This document shows, piece by piece, positions 36,443-45,774 of a stretch of DNA of 64,000 bases (positions within the stretch are counted from its first letter, which is position 1; each line of letters opens with the position of its first letter). The notes below the pieces were generated by a model that worked only from the letters and a program-made list of their open reading frames with translations, was not told the origin of the DNA and made no database searches. The DNA lies in the NCBI RefSeq assembly GCF_000317635.1, contig NC_019779.1, positions 1,054,001 through 1,118,000 of the forward strand, given 5' to 3'. Both the position numbers and the translations under genes were made by a program. The DNA comes from Halothece sp. PCC 7418 (GTDB lineage: Bacteria; Cyanobacteriota; Cyanobacteriia; Cyanobacteriales; Rubidibacteraceae).

Positions 36443-36521
36443 TACTAACGGGGGTTGGGGGGAGGATCTACGGCTCGTCTTTCAGCCTAAGTTGTGTAGC
36501 ATTAGTCAATCGAAATAGTAT
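36443..36521. mobile_element. Degenerate copy of the foldback element
   Basis: Matches the 31646-31749 element over AACGGGGGTTGGGGGG and, after a divergent part, TGTAGCA...ATCGAAATAGTAT at the right end. The left arm is missing. It lies in the cheR-mcp intergenic region (300 bp), which otherwise shows only AT-rich leader sequence and a GGGGGAGAG ribosome site for mcp. Confidence 0.5.
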
Positions 36522-36679
36522 AACTATTTGTAATCAGAAATAACACTGATTTTTCAAAAATAAGAGTTAATAAAAAGTAATCTACAAAACTTAATTAAAT
36601 AAGTCGAAGAGAAACAAAGAGAGATATAGTTGAAAGTGACCGATGAGGTCATCCTCAAAAGCAAGAAAAAGGGGGAGAG

Positions 36680-38137
36680 ATGGCAAACTCAAAAAATATG
36701 AAAGTTAGATATTTAATTGGTCTCGGCTATTGCGTACCTGTTGCTCTTTCTGTATTGAGTGCAGGGATTGTTGGGTTTAATGTCAATACCGTTAAAAATG
36801 AGCAACAAAAATTAGATACAGGCGTTAAAATCGAACGGGAAATTGCTGACTTACACCGTCAAATTGAAATTTTCTCGAAAACGACGCGCGGGTATTTAAT
36901 GGAGCCGACTCCGAGTACCCTCGCTGATATCCGAGATGTTCAAAATGAGATTGAATCTCATCTGACTGAGTTAGATGGTTTAATTCGCTTCGATGAACAA
37001 AGACAAAACTTACAAGAAGCGGAAGAAGCCTTTGCAGCACTGAAAACGCTTAACTTAGAACTGATTCGTATTGCCCAAACTCAAGGCTCAGAAGCAGGAA
37101 TTACTGCTTGGAAAACTCAAGATGGATTCGCTGAAGCACAAGCGGTGGCGCAAGTTTTAAATGACTTGGAAGATCAAGAACACGAAATTGTTAATGGTAG
37201 CGCTGAAACAACAGATGCAGCCGTTAATAGTTTACTGACAATGGTGATTGGTTCAACCTTCCTTGCTGTCTTACTTTCAGCAGGATTTGGCGTTTGGATT
37301 ATTTCTCGCATTGCCACTCGCATTCAAGACGCAGCCAATACTATCGCCTCTTCTTCCAGTGAAATTGCCACCACCATTGAAGAAGAAGACCGCACCGCCA
37401 GCCAACAAGCTGCTTCTGTCAATGAAACCACAACGACCATGAACCAACTCGGTTCATCAGCCCGTCAATCCACTGAACAAGCCGAAGCTGCTGCTAATGC
37501 TGCTCAACAAGCCCTCGAAGCTGCCGAAGGCGGAAATCAAGCCGTCGAAGAAACCCTGAGCAGTATGTCCACCTTAAAACAAAAAGTGGGCGCGATCGCG
37601 GAACAAATCTTACAACTGAGCGAACAAACCAACCAAATTGGCAGCATTTCCCAGTTAGTGTCGGATTTAGCCAATCAAACCAATATGTTAGCCTTAAATG
37701 CCTCTGTAGAAGCCGTCCGCGCAGGGGAACATGGGAAAGGCTTTGCTGTCGTTGCAGGAGAAATTCGCAAACTGGCGGATCAAAGTAAACAATCTGCCGA
37801 AAAAATTGGCGGTTTAGTCGCAGAAATTCAAAACGCCATTAACTCCACTGTCATGGTCACTGACGAAGGCACAAAAACCGTTGATTCAGGAATGGAAATC
37901 ACCGAGAAAACGGCTGAATCCTTTAACCACATTACAGAAGCGGTTAATAATGTGGTGATGAATAACCAACAAATTTCTCTCAATATTCATCAACAAGCCA
38001 GTGGCATTCAACAAGTGTTAGAAGCCATGAATACCCTCAACCAAGGGGCAAAAGAAACAGCAGCAGGAATCAGTCAAACTCGCGCTGGCACCGAACAACT
38101 CAACACAGTAACCCAAGACCTGAAACACTTGGTCTAG
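36680..38137 (+). CDS. Methyl-accepting chemotaxis protein
   Basis: A 485-residue chemoreceptor: helix 1 at about 10-30, a roughly 150-residue periplasmic four-helix-type sensor (CHASE3-like), helix 2 at about 183-210, and a cytoplasmic signalling domain with the conserved tip [20 protein letters not shown]...[18 protein letters not shown] see no clear HAMP domain between helix 2 and the coiled coil. The ligand is unknown; small four-helix sensors of this kind occur in cyanobacterial phototaxis (PilJ-type) receptors. Lies between cheR and cheW. Confidence 0.9.
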   Translation: MANSKNMKVRYLIGLGYCVPVALSVLSAGIVGFNVNTVKNEQQKLDTGVKIEREIADLHRQIEIFSKTTRGYLMEPTPSTLADIRDVQNEIESHLTELDGLIRFDEQRQNLQEAEEAFAALKTLNLELIRIAQTQGSEAGITAWKTQDGFAEAQAVAQVLNDLEDQEHEIVNGSAETTDAAVNSLLTMVIGSTFLAVLLSAGFGVWIISRIATRIQDAANTIASSSSEIATTIEEEDRTASQQAASVNETTTTMNQLGSSARQSTEQAEAAANAAQQALEAAEGGNQAVEETLSSMSTLKQKVGAIAEQILQLSEQTNQIGSISQLVSDLANQTNMLALNASVEAVRAGEHGKGFAVVAGEIRKLADQSKQSAEKIGGLVAEIQNAINSTVMVTDEGTKTVDSGMEITEKTAESFNHITEAVNNVVMNNQQISLNIHQQASGIQQVLEAMNTLNQGAKETAAGISQTRAGTEQLNTVTQDLKHLV

Positions 38138-38195
38138 ATCGAGAAAGGTTAGAGGGCGACCCGTTCGCCCTTACGCTGACTCATCAGGAGGAATT

Positions 38196-39245
38196 ATGCA
38201 AAAACATCCTTATCTCAGCTTTACCCTGAATCATACCCTCTACGGACTCGATGCCCTAGTTGTCGAAGAAATATTTTCCTTACCCGAACTAACCCCCATT
38301 CCAGAAGCCCCTCGCGATATTGTTGGTATTGTGAATGTCCGAGGGGAGATTCTCCCTGTGATGGACATGAATTTGCGTTTTGGCTATCAAAGTCCCGATT
38401 ATCATCTCAGTGACAGTGTGGTCGTTTTACGCTGGGAAGACTCACGGGTGGGATTAATCGTGAATAATGTCCATGAAGTGAAACACTTTCACCCTGACCA
38501 AATTACCAATGATCTGTCCCATGGACGCGCTTTAGCGGGAAGTATCCGTCGGAAATTTGTCACAGGAATTGCCCGTAGCGAAGAAGATTTACTGGTCTTG
38601 CTCGATGCAGCAAACCTCATTCGCTATGTGGAAAATCAAGATTTACCCGACAGCGAAGACGAAGAAGACTTCTTGCAACCCGAAGCAGGATTAGTCGAAC
38701 AAAGAGTCTTTTGTCCTAATGCTACGGAAGAAGAAAGGCAAGTCTTTCGGGAACGGGCGGAAAATTTACGCGCCAGCATTGAAGAAGAGGAGAAAAAAGG
38801 CTTTAAACCCCTCTCGGTCATGGTCTTAGATGATGAATTTTTTGGGATTGACTTAAAGGTTGTCCGTGAGTTTGCACGAATTAATAATGTCACCCCAGTT
38901 CCCTGTTCTCCCCCGCATATTATCGGCAATATGAACTTGCGAGGTGAAATTCTCACCCTCGTTGATTTATGTGGCTTATTCAACCTTCCGCAAGTGCAGT
39001 GGGATAACGAGAGTTACGCCATTGTTGTGGAAGTGGAAGAGATTGTCGTTGGTGTTGCGGTCGCTTCCGTTTATGATGTGATGTTCCTTGATCCGAATGA
39101 AATCACTACTGTTCCCACAGCAATTCATGCGATTGACGATGAATATCTACAAGGGGCAGCCCCTTACCATAATAAAATGATGAGCATTCTCGATTTGCGT
39201 AAAATTCTCTTAAGTAGTGGGTTAGTGGTTGATCAAGCGGTTTAA
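38196..39245 (+). CDS. Double CheW-domain adaptor
   Basis: A 349-residue protein with two CheW domains (about 3-145 and 198-345), each with the pattern VVEEIFSLPELTPIPEAPRDIVGIVNVRGEILPVMD or its counterpart FARINNVTPVPCSPPHIIGNMNLRGEILTLVD. The acidic linker (about 147-195) is rich in Asp and Glu. It would bridge the receptor and CheA; two domains in one chain may allow denser array packing. Preceded by an AGGAGG ribosome site. Confidence 0.92.
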   Translation: MQKHPYLSFTLNHTLYGLDALVVEEIFSLPELTPIPEAPRDIVGIVNVRGEILPVMDMNLRFGYQSPDYHLSDSVVVLRWEDSRVGLIVNNVHEVKHFHPDQITNDLSHGRALAGSIRRKFVTGIARSEEDLLVLLDAANLIRYVENQDLPDSEDEEDFLQPEAGLVEQRVFCPNATEEERQVFRERAENLRASIEEEEKKGFKPLSVMVLDDEFFGIDLKVVREFARINNVTPVPCSPPHIIGNMNLRGEILTLVDLCGLFNLPQVQWDNESYAIVVEVEEIVVGVAVASVYDVMFLDPNEITTVPTAIHAIDDEYLQGAAPYHNKMMSILDLRKILLSSGLVVDQAV

Positions 39246-39296
39246 TTTCATGCTAGTTTTCCCTCTCCCAAGGGGGAGGGGGTGAGAGATATCACT

Positions 39297-40439
39297 TTAA
39301 CTATGATTGGTATATTGTTGTACTACTTCAATCACTCTTCCGGGTTTGGGCGGTTTTCCTAAAAAGTCCGTTGCTCCTGCCATTTTTGCCCGTGCGCGAT
39401 CGATTGCTCCACTTTGAGCGGTCAAGATAATAATCGGGGTCTCTTGAAACGACTCTGTTTCCCGCAAAAACTTGCAGACGCTGTAACCATTTACATTCGG
39501 CATCATTAAGTCTAAGAAAATGAGATCAGGTTGTTGATCAACTAAGTCGGAAAAACCGTGCATTGGCTCAGTAATTGTAATAATATCATACCCTAAAGGA
39601 GCAAGCAGTTTTTTCATACTATGAGCAACAATCGGACTATCATCAATACAAGCAATTAATCCTTTTTTCTGCTTTGAGGAATCGTTCGCTTGATTCGGAT
39701 CTTGAGCAATAGAAATAAAACTAGGAACTGCTAAGTCCGCAACTTCTCGAAATTCAATTAACTGCTTTTCTTTGAATTTAATCAATGCTTTTGTCACATC
39801 GAGAAGAGATTTATTGAGAGCAATAGACAGATCCCAAAGCGTAAACTTCCCATTGAGATATTTGCCAAGACCACTATTATTTTTGAGTTGTGCGTTTGGC
39901 GCTAAGGTGGGAACTAAACTGCCATTAAATTCCGCTAAATTATTATCAACCCAAGACTGTTGTTTTTCAGAAACGGTTTCAATCAGACCTTCAATTTCTA
40001 AACCCGATAAAGCTAACCCTAACGAAAGTCCAGACTCGCCTTCTCCTCGTGTTTCCCATTCTGTAATTATTTCTTCTTGACTGACTAAATCAAAGAGAAA
40101 TTCTTCAGCAACATTCGTAATCGCAGTTTTCGCTTGTCCAACATTGAGACGCTTTTTACTAATGCCTTGATAGAGTAATTGATATTCCCAAGGTTGGTCT
40201 GGAGAGCAATTTAGTTCTTCTGCGGGCCAATTAATATCCAGTTGGCGACAAACTCGGCTAAAGCGACGCACTGGGCGCAATTCGTCTTTTATGTAAAGTA
40301 AGCGACCGTGTAGCAAAAACACTTTGCCGAGTAAAATTTCATGGTTGCGGATTGTGAGATTGCCAGTTGCTTTTTCTTGAGAATATTCATTGATTTTGTT
40401 GCGAAGTGTCTCAAGAGGATAGGTGGTGATAGTGACCAT
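39297..40439 (-). CDS. PATAN-domain response regulator (PatA/PixG/PilG type)
   Basis: A 380-residue protein with an N-terminal PATAN/DUF4388 region (about 1-240, starting LETLRNKINEYSQEKATGNL) and a C-terminal CheY-like receiver (about 261-378) with Asp266-Asp267 and phospho-acceptor Asp310 in IFLDLMMPN. PATAN regulators such as PixE, PixG and TaxP1 act as outputs to type IV pilus motors. It is the only stand-alone receiver protein in the locus, yet is transcribed against the che genes. Confidence 0.87.
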   Translation of the reverse strand: MVTITTYPLETLRNKINEYSQEKATGNLTIRNHEILLGKVFLLHGRLLYIKDELRPVRRFSRVCRQLDINWPAEELNCSPDQPWEYQLLYQGISKKRLNVGQAKTAITNVAEEFLFDLVSQEEIITEWETRGEGESGLSLGLALSGLEIEGLIETVSEKQQSWVDNNLAEFNGSLVPTLAPNAQLKNNSGLGKYLNGKFTLWDLSIALNKSLLDVTKALIKFKEKQLIEFREVADLAVPSFISIAQDPNQANDSSKQKKGLIACIDDSPIVAHSMKKLLAPLGYDIITITEPMHGFSDLVDQQPDLIFLDLMMPNVNGYSVCKFLRETESFQETPIIILTAQSGAIDRARAKMAGATDFLGKPPKPGRVIEVVQQYTNHS

Positions 40440-40849
40440 AAGATTTGGATCCTTTTTACAGCAGCATGATTTCTTCTGAGAAAATCAAATCAAAAGGTGC
40501 AAGATACCTTTATTTTTAAGTTTAAGTAAAGGAGAATTAGCAGTTGAGTAATATTTACAAAAGTTATTATGATTAAAAGTGCTTCAAGGATATTCCAGCA
40601 TAATTTTAAAATATTGTAAGAAAAGGCAAAAATTTGATCGTAAGTGGGAATCTAGCGATAAAATTAAACCAGAAACCTTGAGAAAGAAAAATTTGTTATT
40701 AACTGTTGACCTAAATTATTAATAACAAGATATAAGAGTTTTTACGGATATAAGATTCATAAAAGCAATCAAGGTTTCTGTAAAAATCAACCTCAGTCAT
40801 TGATGGGATCAGGTGTTCAAGCCGTTTAGTTTTAGAGAAGGGAAAAGCC
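40440..40849. promoter_or_regulatory. Divergent promoter region between the PATAN regulator and cheA
   Basis: 410 bp of very AT-rich DNA between divergent starts. No reading frame, repeat array or operator palindrome that I would support. It must contain promoters for both genes, so cheA-cheB need not be cotranscribed with cheR-mcp-cheW. Confidence 0.5.
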
Positions 40850-43645
40850 ATGATTGAAGATGAAGAACTAAGAGTTATTTATCAAAGCACCAGCCAAGAA
40901 CACTTACAGCAATTAGAAGAAGGAATTCTGAATCTGGAAAAAAATCCTAGTGATTTATCTGCGTTGTCAGAACTGATGCGTGAAGCCCATAGTTTGAAAG
41001 GAGATTCTCGGATTTTGGACTTAACAGAGATTGAACAACTGACTCATAAAGTGGAAGATATTTTGGGGGCGGTGAATCGCCAAGAGATTATCATGACCCC
41101 TGAATTGAGCGATCATTTGTATCAAACCCTTGACGCGATCGCGCAGTTAGTAGAAACCGCCACCAGCGATGCTCCCAGTAACATTGACGCTAACGCCCTC
41201 CTGCAACAACTGGATCAGCTACTCAATGATCCGCCTAGTGCGGAATCAGTAGAAGAGATTGAAGACATTGCTGCTGATGCTAAAGATACCCTTGAGTTTG
41301 AGTTAGAAGCAACCTTTGACTTAGAAGACGAGAGCATAGAAGAATCCCCATCATCAGACGCAATAGACTCCCCAGAAGAATCCCCAGAAGAAAACACAGA
41401 CTCCTCATTAATGATTGCGGATGAAGAGTTGCGGGGACTCTATCAAAATTCGAGTCGAGAACATCTGCAAAGCCTCAAAACGCATCTTCAGGAGTATGCG
41501 CGTCAACCTGAAGATCAAAATATCCTCGAAAAACTCTTAAAAGAAGCAGAGAATCTCAAAACGGATTCGATTATTGTGGGTTTAGAAGGGACGGAACGCC
41601 TCAGCGAAGCCCTAGAAGATATTTTTGATCAACTGGTGTGTCAAGATCTTCCTTATAGTCCAGAACTGTTGGATCGCGTGGAATATGTCGTCGCCGAACT
41701 CGAAAAACTGATTACAGAAGCCCTAGAAGGCGTTCCCAGTGGGGTCAATATCGATCGCGCGATCGCGGAACTCAGAGCAGACAAATGGCGTTACCCTGAA
41801 AACAAACCCAATACAACTGAAAGCAACGGCGAACAACCCAAACCCAGTTCTTCTCACACCAATGGTAATGGGGCTACACATAAAGCCCAAACTGAGAGCA
41901 GCACACCCCCTAAAGCCGACGACACTAAAGAACAAAAACCCTATCGCATCGACACCATTCGCGTGCAAACGCAACATCTTGATTCCCTAATGACGCAAAC
42001 TGGGGAATTAACCGTAACCAAAATTCGGATTGCACACACCGCCAACCAACTCGAAGAACTCTTTTCACTTTGGGAAGACTGGAAAAACAAACATAACAAG
42101 CAGTTGCAAGACGACGACAAAGATAGCGACTTTGCTCGCATGGAAGAACTGATTACTCATTTGCGTGATGCGTCTCAAGAAAATAGTACCCGCCTCGATA
42201 TGATTGCAGGGGATCTCGAAGAAAAAATTGGTACATTACGCTTACTTCCCCTTTCTACAGTCTTCCACCTCTTCCCCCGTATGGTAAGAGATTTAGCACG
42301 GGAAGAGAACAAAGAAGTCGAACTAATCCTCGAAGGCGGAGAAACCACCGCCGACAAACAAATCCTCGAAGAAATCAAAGACCCTCTCATGCACCTGATC
42401 CGCAACGCCGTGGATCATGGTTTAGAAACCCCAGAAGAGCGGGAAGCAATGGGGAAATCTACGACAGGCAAAATTGAGTTACGAGCCTATCAAACCGGAA
42501 GTAATATTGTTATTGAACTCGCCGATGACGGGCGGGGCTTAGACATTCAAAAAATTAAACAAACTGCCATCAAACGGGGACTCTACCACCCAGAAGAACT
42601 CGACGCAATGAGTACCAATCAACTGTACTCACTGATTCTCACTCCTGGTTTTTCAACTCGTAGCTTTATCACCGAAGTCTCAGGGCGTGGTGTCGGTTTA
42701 GATGTGGTGCAAACCAACGTCCAACGCTTGAAAGGAAATATTCAAATTGATTCTACCCCTGGCGAAGGCTGCACCTTTAAAATTCAATTGGGAACCACCC
42801 TTGCGACAGCCAATGTTCTCCTTGTGGATCTTCAAAACACCACCTATGGCTTACCCGTCGAAGCCGTACAAACCAGTTTCCTTGTATCTCCAGATGAAAT
42901 TTTCACGATTGAAGGACGCTCGACAATCTCCCTTGATAATCAAGCCGTTTCCGTAGCACGTTTAAGCGAACTGCTAGAACTTCCAGAAAATCATCAAAAT
43001 CAGGACACTCATCAACAACTCCCCTGTATTTTGCTCAATATCGGAGAAGAGAAATTTGGTCTGTTTGTCGATCAGCTTTTAGATACTCAAGATGTGGTCA
43101 TCAAACCCCAAAGTAAAATTCTCAAACGAGTGCGGAATGTTTTAGGGGCGACCATTTTGGGAACTGGTGAAGTCTGCATGATCTTGAATCCCCAAGACTT
43201 ACTGAAATCCTTGCAACAAAAAACCACCAGCGCCATTCATCAAAGTAGTAAAAAAGCGCAACCGCTCTATCAAGAAACCACCAAACCCGTTGTCTTACTT
43301 GCAGAAGACTCGATTACCGTTCGCACGCAAGAAAAACGCATCTTAGAGGGAGCCGGTTATGAAGTGGTCACCGCCGTTGATGGTTTAGATGGCTACAACA
43401 AATTGAAAACCCGCCATTTTGATGCCATTGTCTCAGACGTGCAAATGCCCAACATTGACGGTTTAACCTTTGCTGAAAAAGTGCGAGAAGAGCAGGAATA
43501 CACTGAAACGCCCTTCATCCTTGTCACGTCTCTTAATTCCGATGAAGACAAACGACGTGGGGCAAAAGCAGGGGCAAACGCCTATATCACCAAAGATAAG
43601 TTCAATCAGGAATTGCTAATTGATACCCTAGGACGACTGGTTTAA
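40850..43645 (+). CDS. cheA: CheA hybrid histidine kinase with receiver domain
   Basis: A 931-residue kinase. Hpt domain 1 (1-105) has phospho-acceptor His47 in REAHSLKGDS. A second Hpt-like domain (about 185-295) aligns with it but has Glu233 where the His should be (KEAENLKTDS). A low-complexity linker (295-360) precedes the dimerisation part (about 362-470), HATPase (HLIRNAVDHGLETPEERE, then DDGRGLD and GRGVGLDVV), CheW-like domain (about 650-790) and receiver domain (about 812-931, acceptor Asp863). It phosphorylates CheB and the PATAN regulator, by analogy with PixL/PilL/TaxAY1. Confidence 0.92.
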   Translation: MIEDEELRVIYQSTSQEHLQQLEEGILNLEKNPSDLSALSELMREAHSLKGDSRILDLTEIEQLTHKVEDILGAVNRQEIIMTPELSDHLYQTLDAIAQLVETATSDAPSNIDANALLQQLDQLLNDPPSAESVEEIEDIAADAKDTLEFELEATFDLEDESIEESPSSDAIDSPEESPEENTDSSLMIADEELRGLYQNSSREHLQSLKTHLQEYARQPEDQNILEKLLKEAENLKTDSIIVGLEGTERLSEALEDIFDQLVCQDLPYSPELLDRVEYVVAELEKLITEALEGVPSGVNIDRAIAELRADKWRYPENKPNTTESNGEQPKPSSSHTNGNGATHKAQTESSTPPKADDTKEQKPYRIDTIRVQTQHLDSLMTQTGELTVTKIRIAHTANQLEELFSLWEDWKNKHNKQLQDDDKDSDFARMEELITHLRDASQENSTRLDMIAGDLEEKIGTLRLLPLSTVFHLFPRMVRDLAREENKEVELILEGGETTADKQILEEIKDPLMHLIRNAVDHGLETPEEREAMGKSTTGKIELRAYQTGSNIVIELADDGRGLDIQKIKQTAIKRGLYHPEELDAMSTNQLYSLILTPGFSTRSFITEVSGRGVGLDVVQTNVQRLKGNIQIDSTPGEGCTFKIQLGTTLATANVLLVDLQNTTYGLPVEAVQTSFLVSPDEIFTIEGRSTISLDNQAVSVARLSELLELPENHQNQDTHQQLPCILLNIGEEKFGLFVDQLLDTQDVVIKPQSKILKRVRNVLGATILGTGEVCMILNPQDLLKSLQQKTTSAIHQSSKKAQPLYQETTKPVVLLAEDSITVRTQEKRILEGAGYEVVTAVDGLDGYNKLKTRHFDAIVSDVQMPNIDGLTFAEKVREEQEYTETPFILVTSLNSDEDKRRGAKAGANAYITKDKFNQELLIDTLGRLV

Positions 43646-43732
43646 GGAATTAATGATGTAGGGACGTTCCATGGAATGTCTCTACTCTACGAAGGACTAA
43701 TGACCAATGACAAAGGACTAATAATAACCAAA

Positions 43733-44809
43733 ATGACAATTCATGTGTTGCTCGTTGAAGATTCTCCCATTGCCACCATGATTATAAAACGAATTATTGA
43801 TAATAGCTCTGGTCTGTCAGTGGTGGGAACAGCTAAAAATGGGGTAGAAGGATTAGAATTAATCCCGAAACTGAATCCTGATATTATCTGTACCGATTTA
43901 CACATGCCCAAAATGGACGGGCTAGCCTTTACTCAAGAAGTAATGGCAGAATTTCCACGTCCGATCCTCGTGATTAGTGCTTCCGTGCAAGAAGATGATC
44001 CACAAAATGTTTTCAAACTTCTAGAAGCGGGTGCGCTAGAAGTCTTCCCTAAACCTCGCGCGGGGTTATCGCAAGAATATGAAGCCCTCCAAGCCGAGTT
44101 AGTGAGAAAAATTCGAGTTTTGTCTGGGGTGAAAGTGTTTCGGCGGAAACGAAAAACTCATTCTCCCGCACCCGTTGCTCCAAAAACTACATCCTCAGCG
44201 AGTCCTGTTGTTACTGCTAAAACGAGTAAAACCTCTGCGATCAAAGCCGTGGTTATTGGCTCTTCTACAGGGGGACCGCAAGCACTACATACCATTTTTC
44301 AGAGCTTACCGGCTGCTTTCCCTGTTCCCATTATTTGTGTTCAACATATTAGTTTAGGCTTTCTACAAGGGTTAGTTGATTGGCTGAAGAATCATTGTTC
44401 CCTGAAAGTCGAAATTGCCAAAGAAAAAGACTTTCCGAAAGCAGGAGTGATCTATTTTCCCCCAGAAAATCAACATCTCAAGCTCGATCGCCAAGGACGA
44501 TTTGTTTATGATCAATCTTTACCCGTGACAGGGCATCGTCCCTCTGTAGATGTTCTGTTTGAGAGTGCATCCGCCTACTATCGCTCGCAAATGGTAGGAG
44601 TTTTGTTAACGGGAATGGGACGAGATGGCGCAAATGGACTGCAAACGATTCGTAAAGCGGGAGGAATGACGATCGCGCAAGATGAAGCCACCAGTATTGT
44701 CTTTGGTATGCCAAAAGAAGCGATCGCGCTGGGTGCAGTACAGCATACCTTACCCATTGATCAAATTGCGAGTAAAGTGTTGACACTGCTTAGTCTGTGT
44801 CCGTTCTGA
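43733..44809 (+). CDS. cheB: CheB protein-glutamate methylesterase
   Basis: A 358-residue protein: receiver domain (1-125, acceptor Asp55), Ser/Thr-rich linker (about 138-168) and methylesterase domain with the catalytic triad Ser178 (SSTGG), His205 (VQHIS) and Asp298 (GMGRDGANG). It demethylates the receptor, opposing CheR. I start at ATG 43733; an upstream in-frame ATG at 43676 would add 19 residues read from heptamer-repeat sequence (GACTAAT, GACCAAT). Confidence 0.92.
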   Translation: MTIHVLLVEDSPIATMIIKRIIDNSSGLSVVGTAKNGVEGLELIPKLNPDIICTDLHMPKMDGLAFTQEVMAEFPRPILVISASVQEDDPQNVFKLLEAGALEVFPKPRAGLSQEYEALQAELVRKIRVLSGVKVFRRKRKTHSPAPVAPKTTSSASPVVTAKTSKTSAIKAVVIGSSTGGPQALHTIFQSLPAAFPVPIICVQHISLGFLQGLVDWLKNHCSLKVEIAKEKDFPKAGVIYFPPENQHLKLDRQGRFVYDQSLPVTGHRPSVDVLFESASAYYRSQMVGVLLTGMGRDGANGLQTIRKAGGMTIAQDEATSIVFGMPKEAIALGAVQHTLPIDQIASKVLTLLSLCPF

Positions 44810-44886
44810 GCAACTGACACAACTCTAACCCAATCCCCTGGCTGATCAACACTTAACAAGCCAGAAGCAATTGTTATCATGTATGT

Positions 44887-45065
44887 TATAGCACTTCCCA
44901 ATCTCATGAGGTACATTCTAAATTTTGGTTCTTTGTTCTTCGTTCTTTGTTATTTGTTGGTTGTTAATCAATGAACCACGAACCATGTAGGGCGTAGCCC
45001 GCGCGAAGCACCATGAACATCCACCGACTCGCATTACGTACCTCAACCAACTAGGAAACGCTATA
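44887..45065. mobile_element. MITE-like element (TATAGC family), copy 2, complete
   Basis: 179 bp bounded by imperfect 28-base terminal inverted repeats: TATAGCACTTCC...GAGGTAC at the left and the complement of TATAGCGTTTCC...GAGGTAC at the right (about 20 of 28 positions equal). Both ends carry TA, as expected for a Tc1/mariner (IS630) type target. The interior contains AACAAAG/GAACGAA heptamers and a GGGCGTAGCCC palindrome. No coding capacity; it would need a transposase in trans. Copy 1, truncated, is at 15675-15780. Confidence 0.78.
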
Positions 45066-45079
45066 GATTATCTAAATCC

Positions 45080-45497
45080 GCAAGAAGACTCCCATCATAA
45101 TCGGCATCTGAGCTTGTCGAAGATTTAATTTGATGGGTTGATGAATTGCGGTCAATAAGTTACAATTTTATAAAATCGGTTTGAATCCCCAAGGTGGTGG
45201 CTTGTTAAGACTCCTAGAGCCTAAAAGGTACGCTTAAGGTATCAACAAGAGGTGCGAAAAACCTCTATAAAAACGTCAGCACTTTAACGAGTGTACCAGT
45301 AAAAAAACAAAAATACTTGAAAACTGTATCGTCGGGCGGACGAGAACAGGATAATCTACGATGCGCGGAGATTGACCCACTGGGACTGAAGCAACGAGTT
45401 TGTGGATGTTTTAAGGTTGGTCGCCTGCTGAACTTGGTTCAGTAGTTAGAAGCAAGAATCTCCCATCATAATCTTTGATTTGATGGGAGAGCGTCAA
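45080..45497 (+). pseudogene. IS200/IS605-type relic: tnpB 3' remnant and right-end hairpin
   Basis: From 45459 to 45490 a perfect ten-base hairpin (TCTCCCATCA / TGATGGGAGA) follows AGAAGCAAGAA and precedes GTCAA, the usual shape of a cyanobacterial IS200/IS605 right end. Directly upstream a frame without start codon stays open from 45218 to the TAG at 45443 (75 codons, including GAKNLYKNV and LRCAEIDPLGLKQRVCGC), plausibly the decayed end of a TnpB gene. A second, altered copy of the right-end motif lies at 45083-45155 (CCCATCATAATC...TTTGATGGG...GTCAA). The TnpB identity is inference. Confidence 0.5.
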
Positions 45498-45530
45498 GGG
45501 CTTCTGAAATGAAATACCAGTTGCAATACC

Positions 45531-45770
45531 ATGAGTTCTCAATGCACCGATAAGAAATTTAAAATTACTCAGCCTGATCCCAATTCTGATTCATATCAAC
45601 AAGACCAAGAACGAATCAACTATTTTCAGAAAAATAAAGAGAGAATCAACCAGCGTTTTGAACAAGCGCGTCAGAACTTCGTAAAGAAAATGGATTTGAC
45701 CCATCATGGTTCTTTAGAAACTGAGGAAGAAATTGTAGAAGCCTCCCGTGAACTACTCCACTCAAGCTAG
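45531..45770 (+). CDS. Small charged protein of unknown function
   Basis: 79 residues, very hydrophilic, Gln/Asn/Glu-rich, with a predicted helix at about 25-60 (YFQKNKERINQRFEQARQNFVKKMD). No family recognised. The stop lies four bases from the stop of the convergent PBP gene. It follows directly on the mobile-element relics; a frame of this size and composition is credible but not certain. Confidence 0.5.
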   Translation: MSSQCTDKKFKITQPDPNSDSYQQDQERINYFQKNKERINQRFEQARQNFVKKMDLTHHGSLETEEEIVEASRELLHSS

Positions 45771-45774
45771 AGTC

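Noticed and set aside
43676-43732. Longer N-terminus for CheB from an upstream ATG
   Set aside because: The extra 19 codons are heptamer-repeat sequence and the receiver domain starts normally at 43733.
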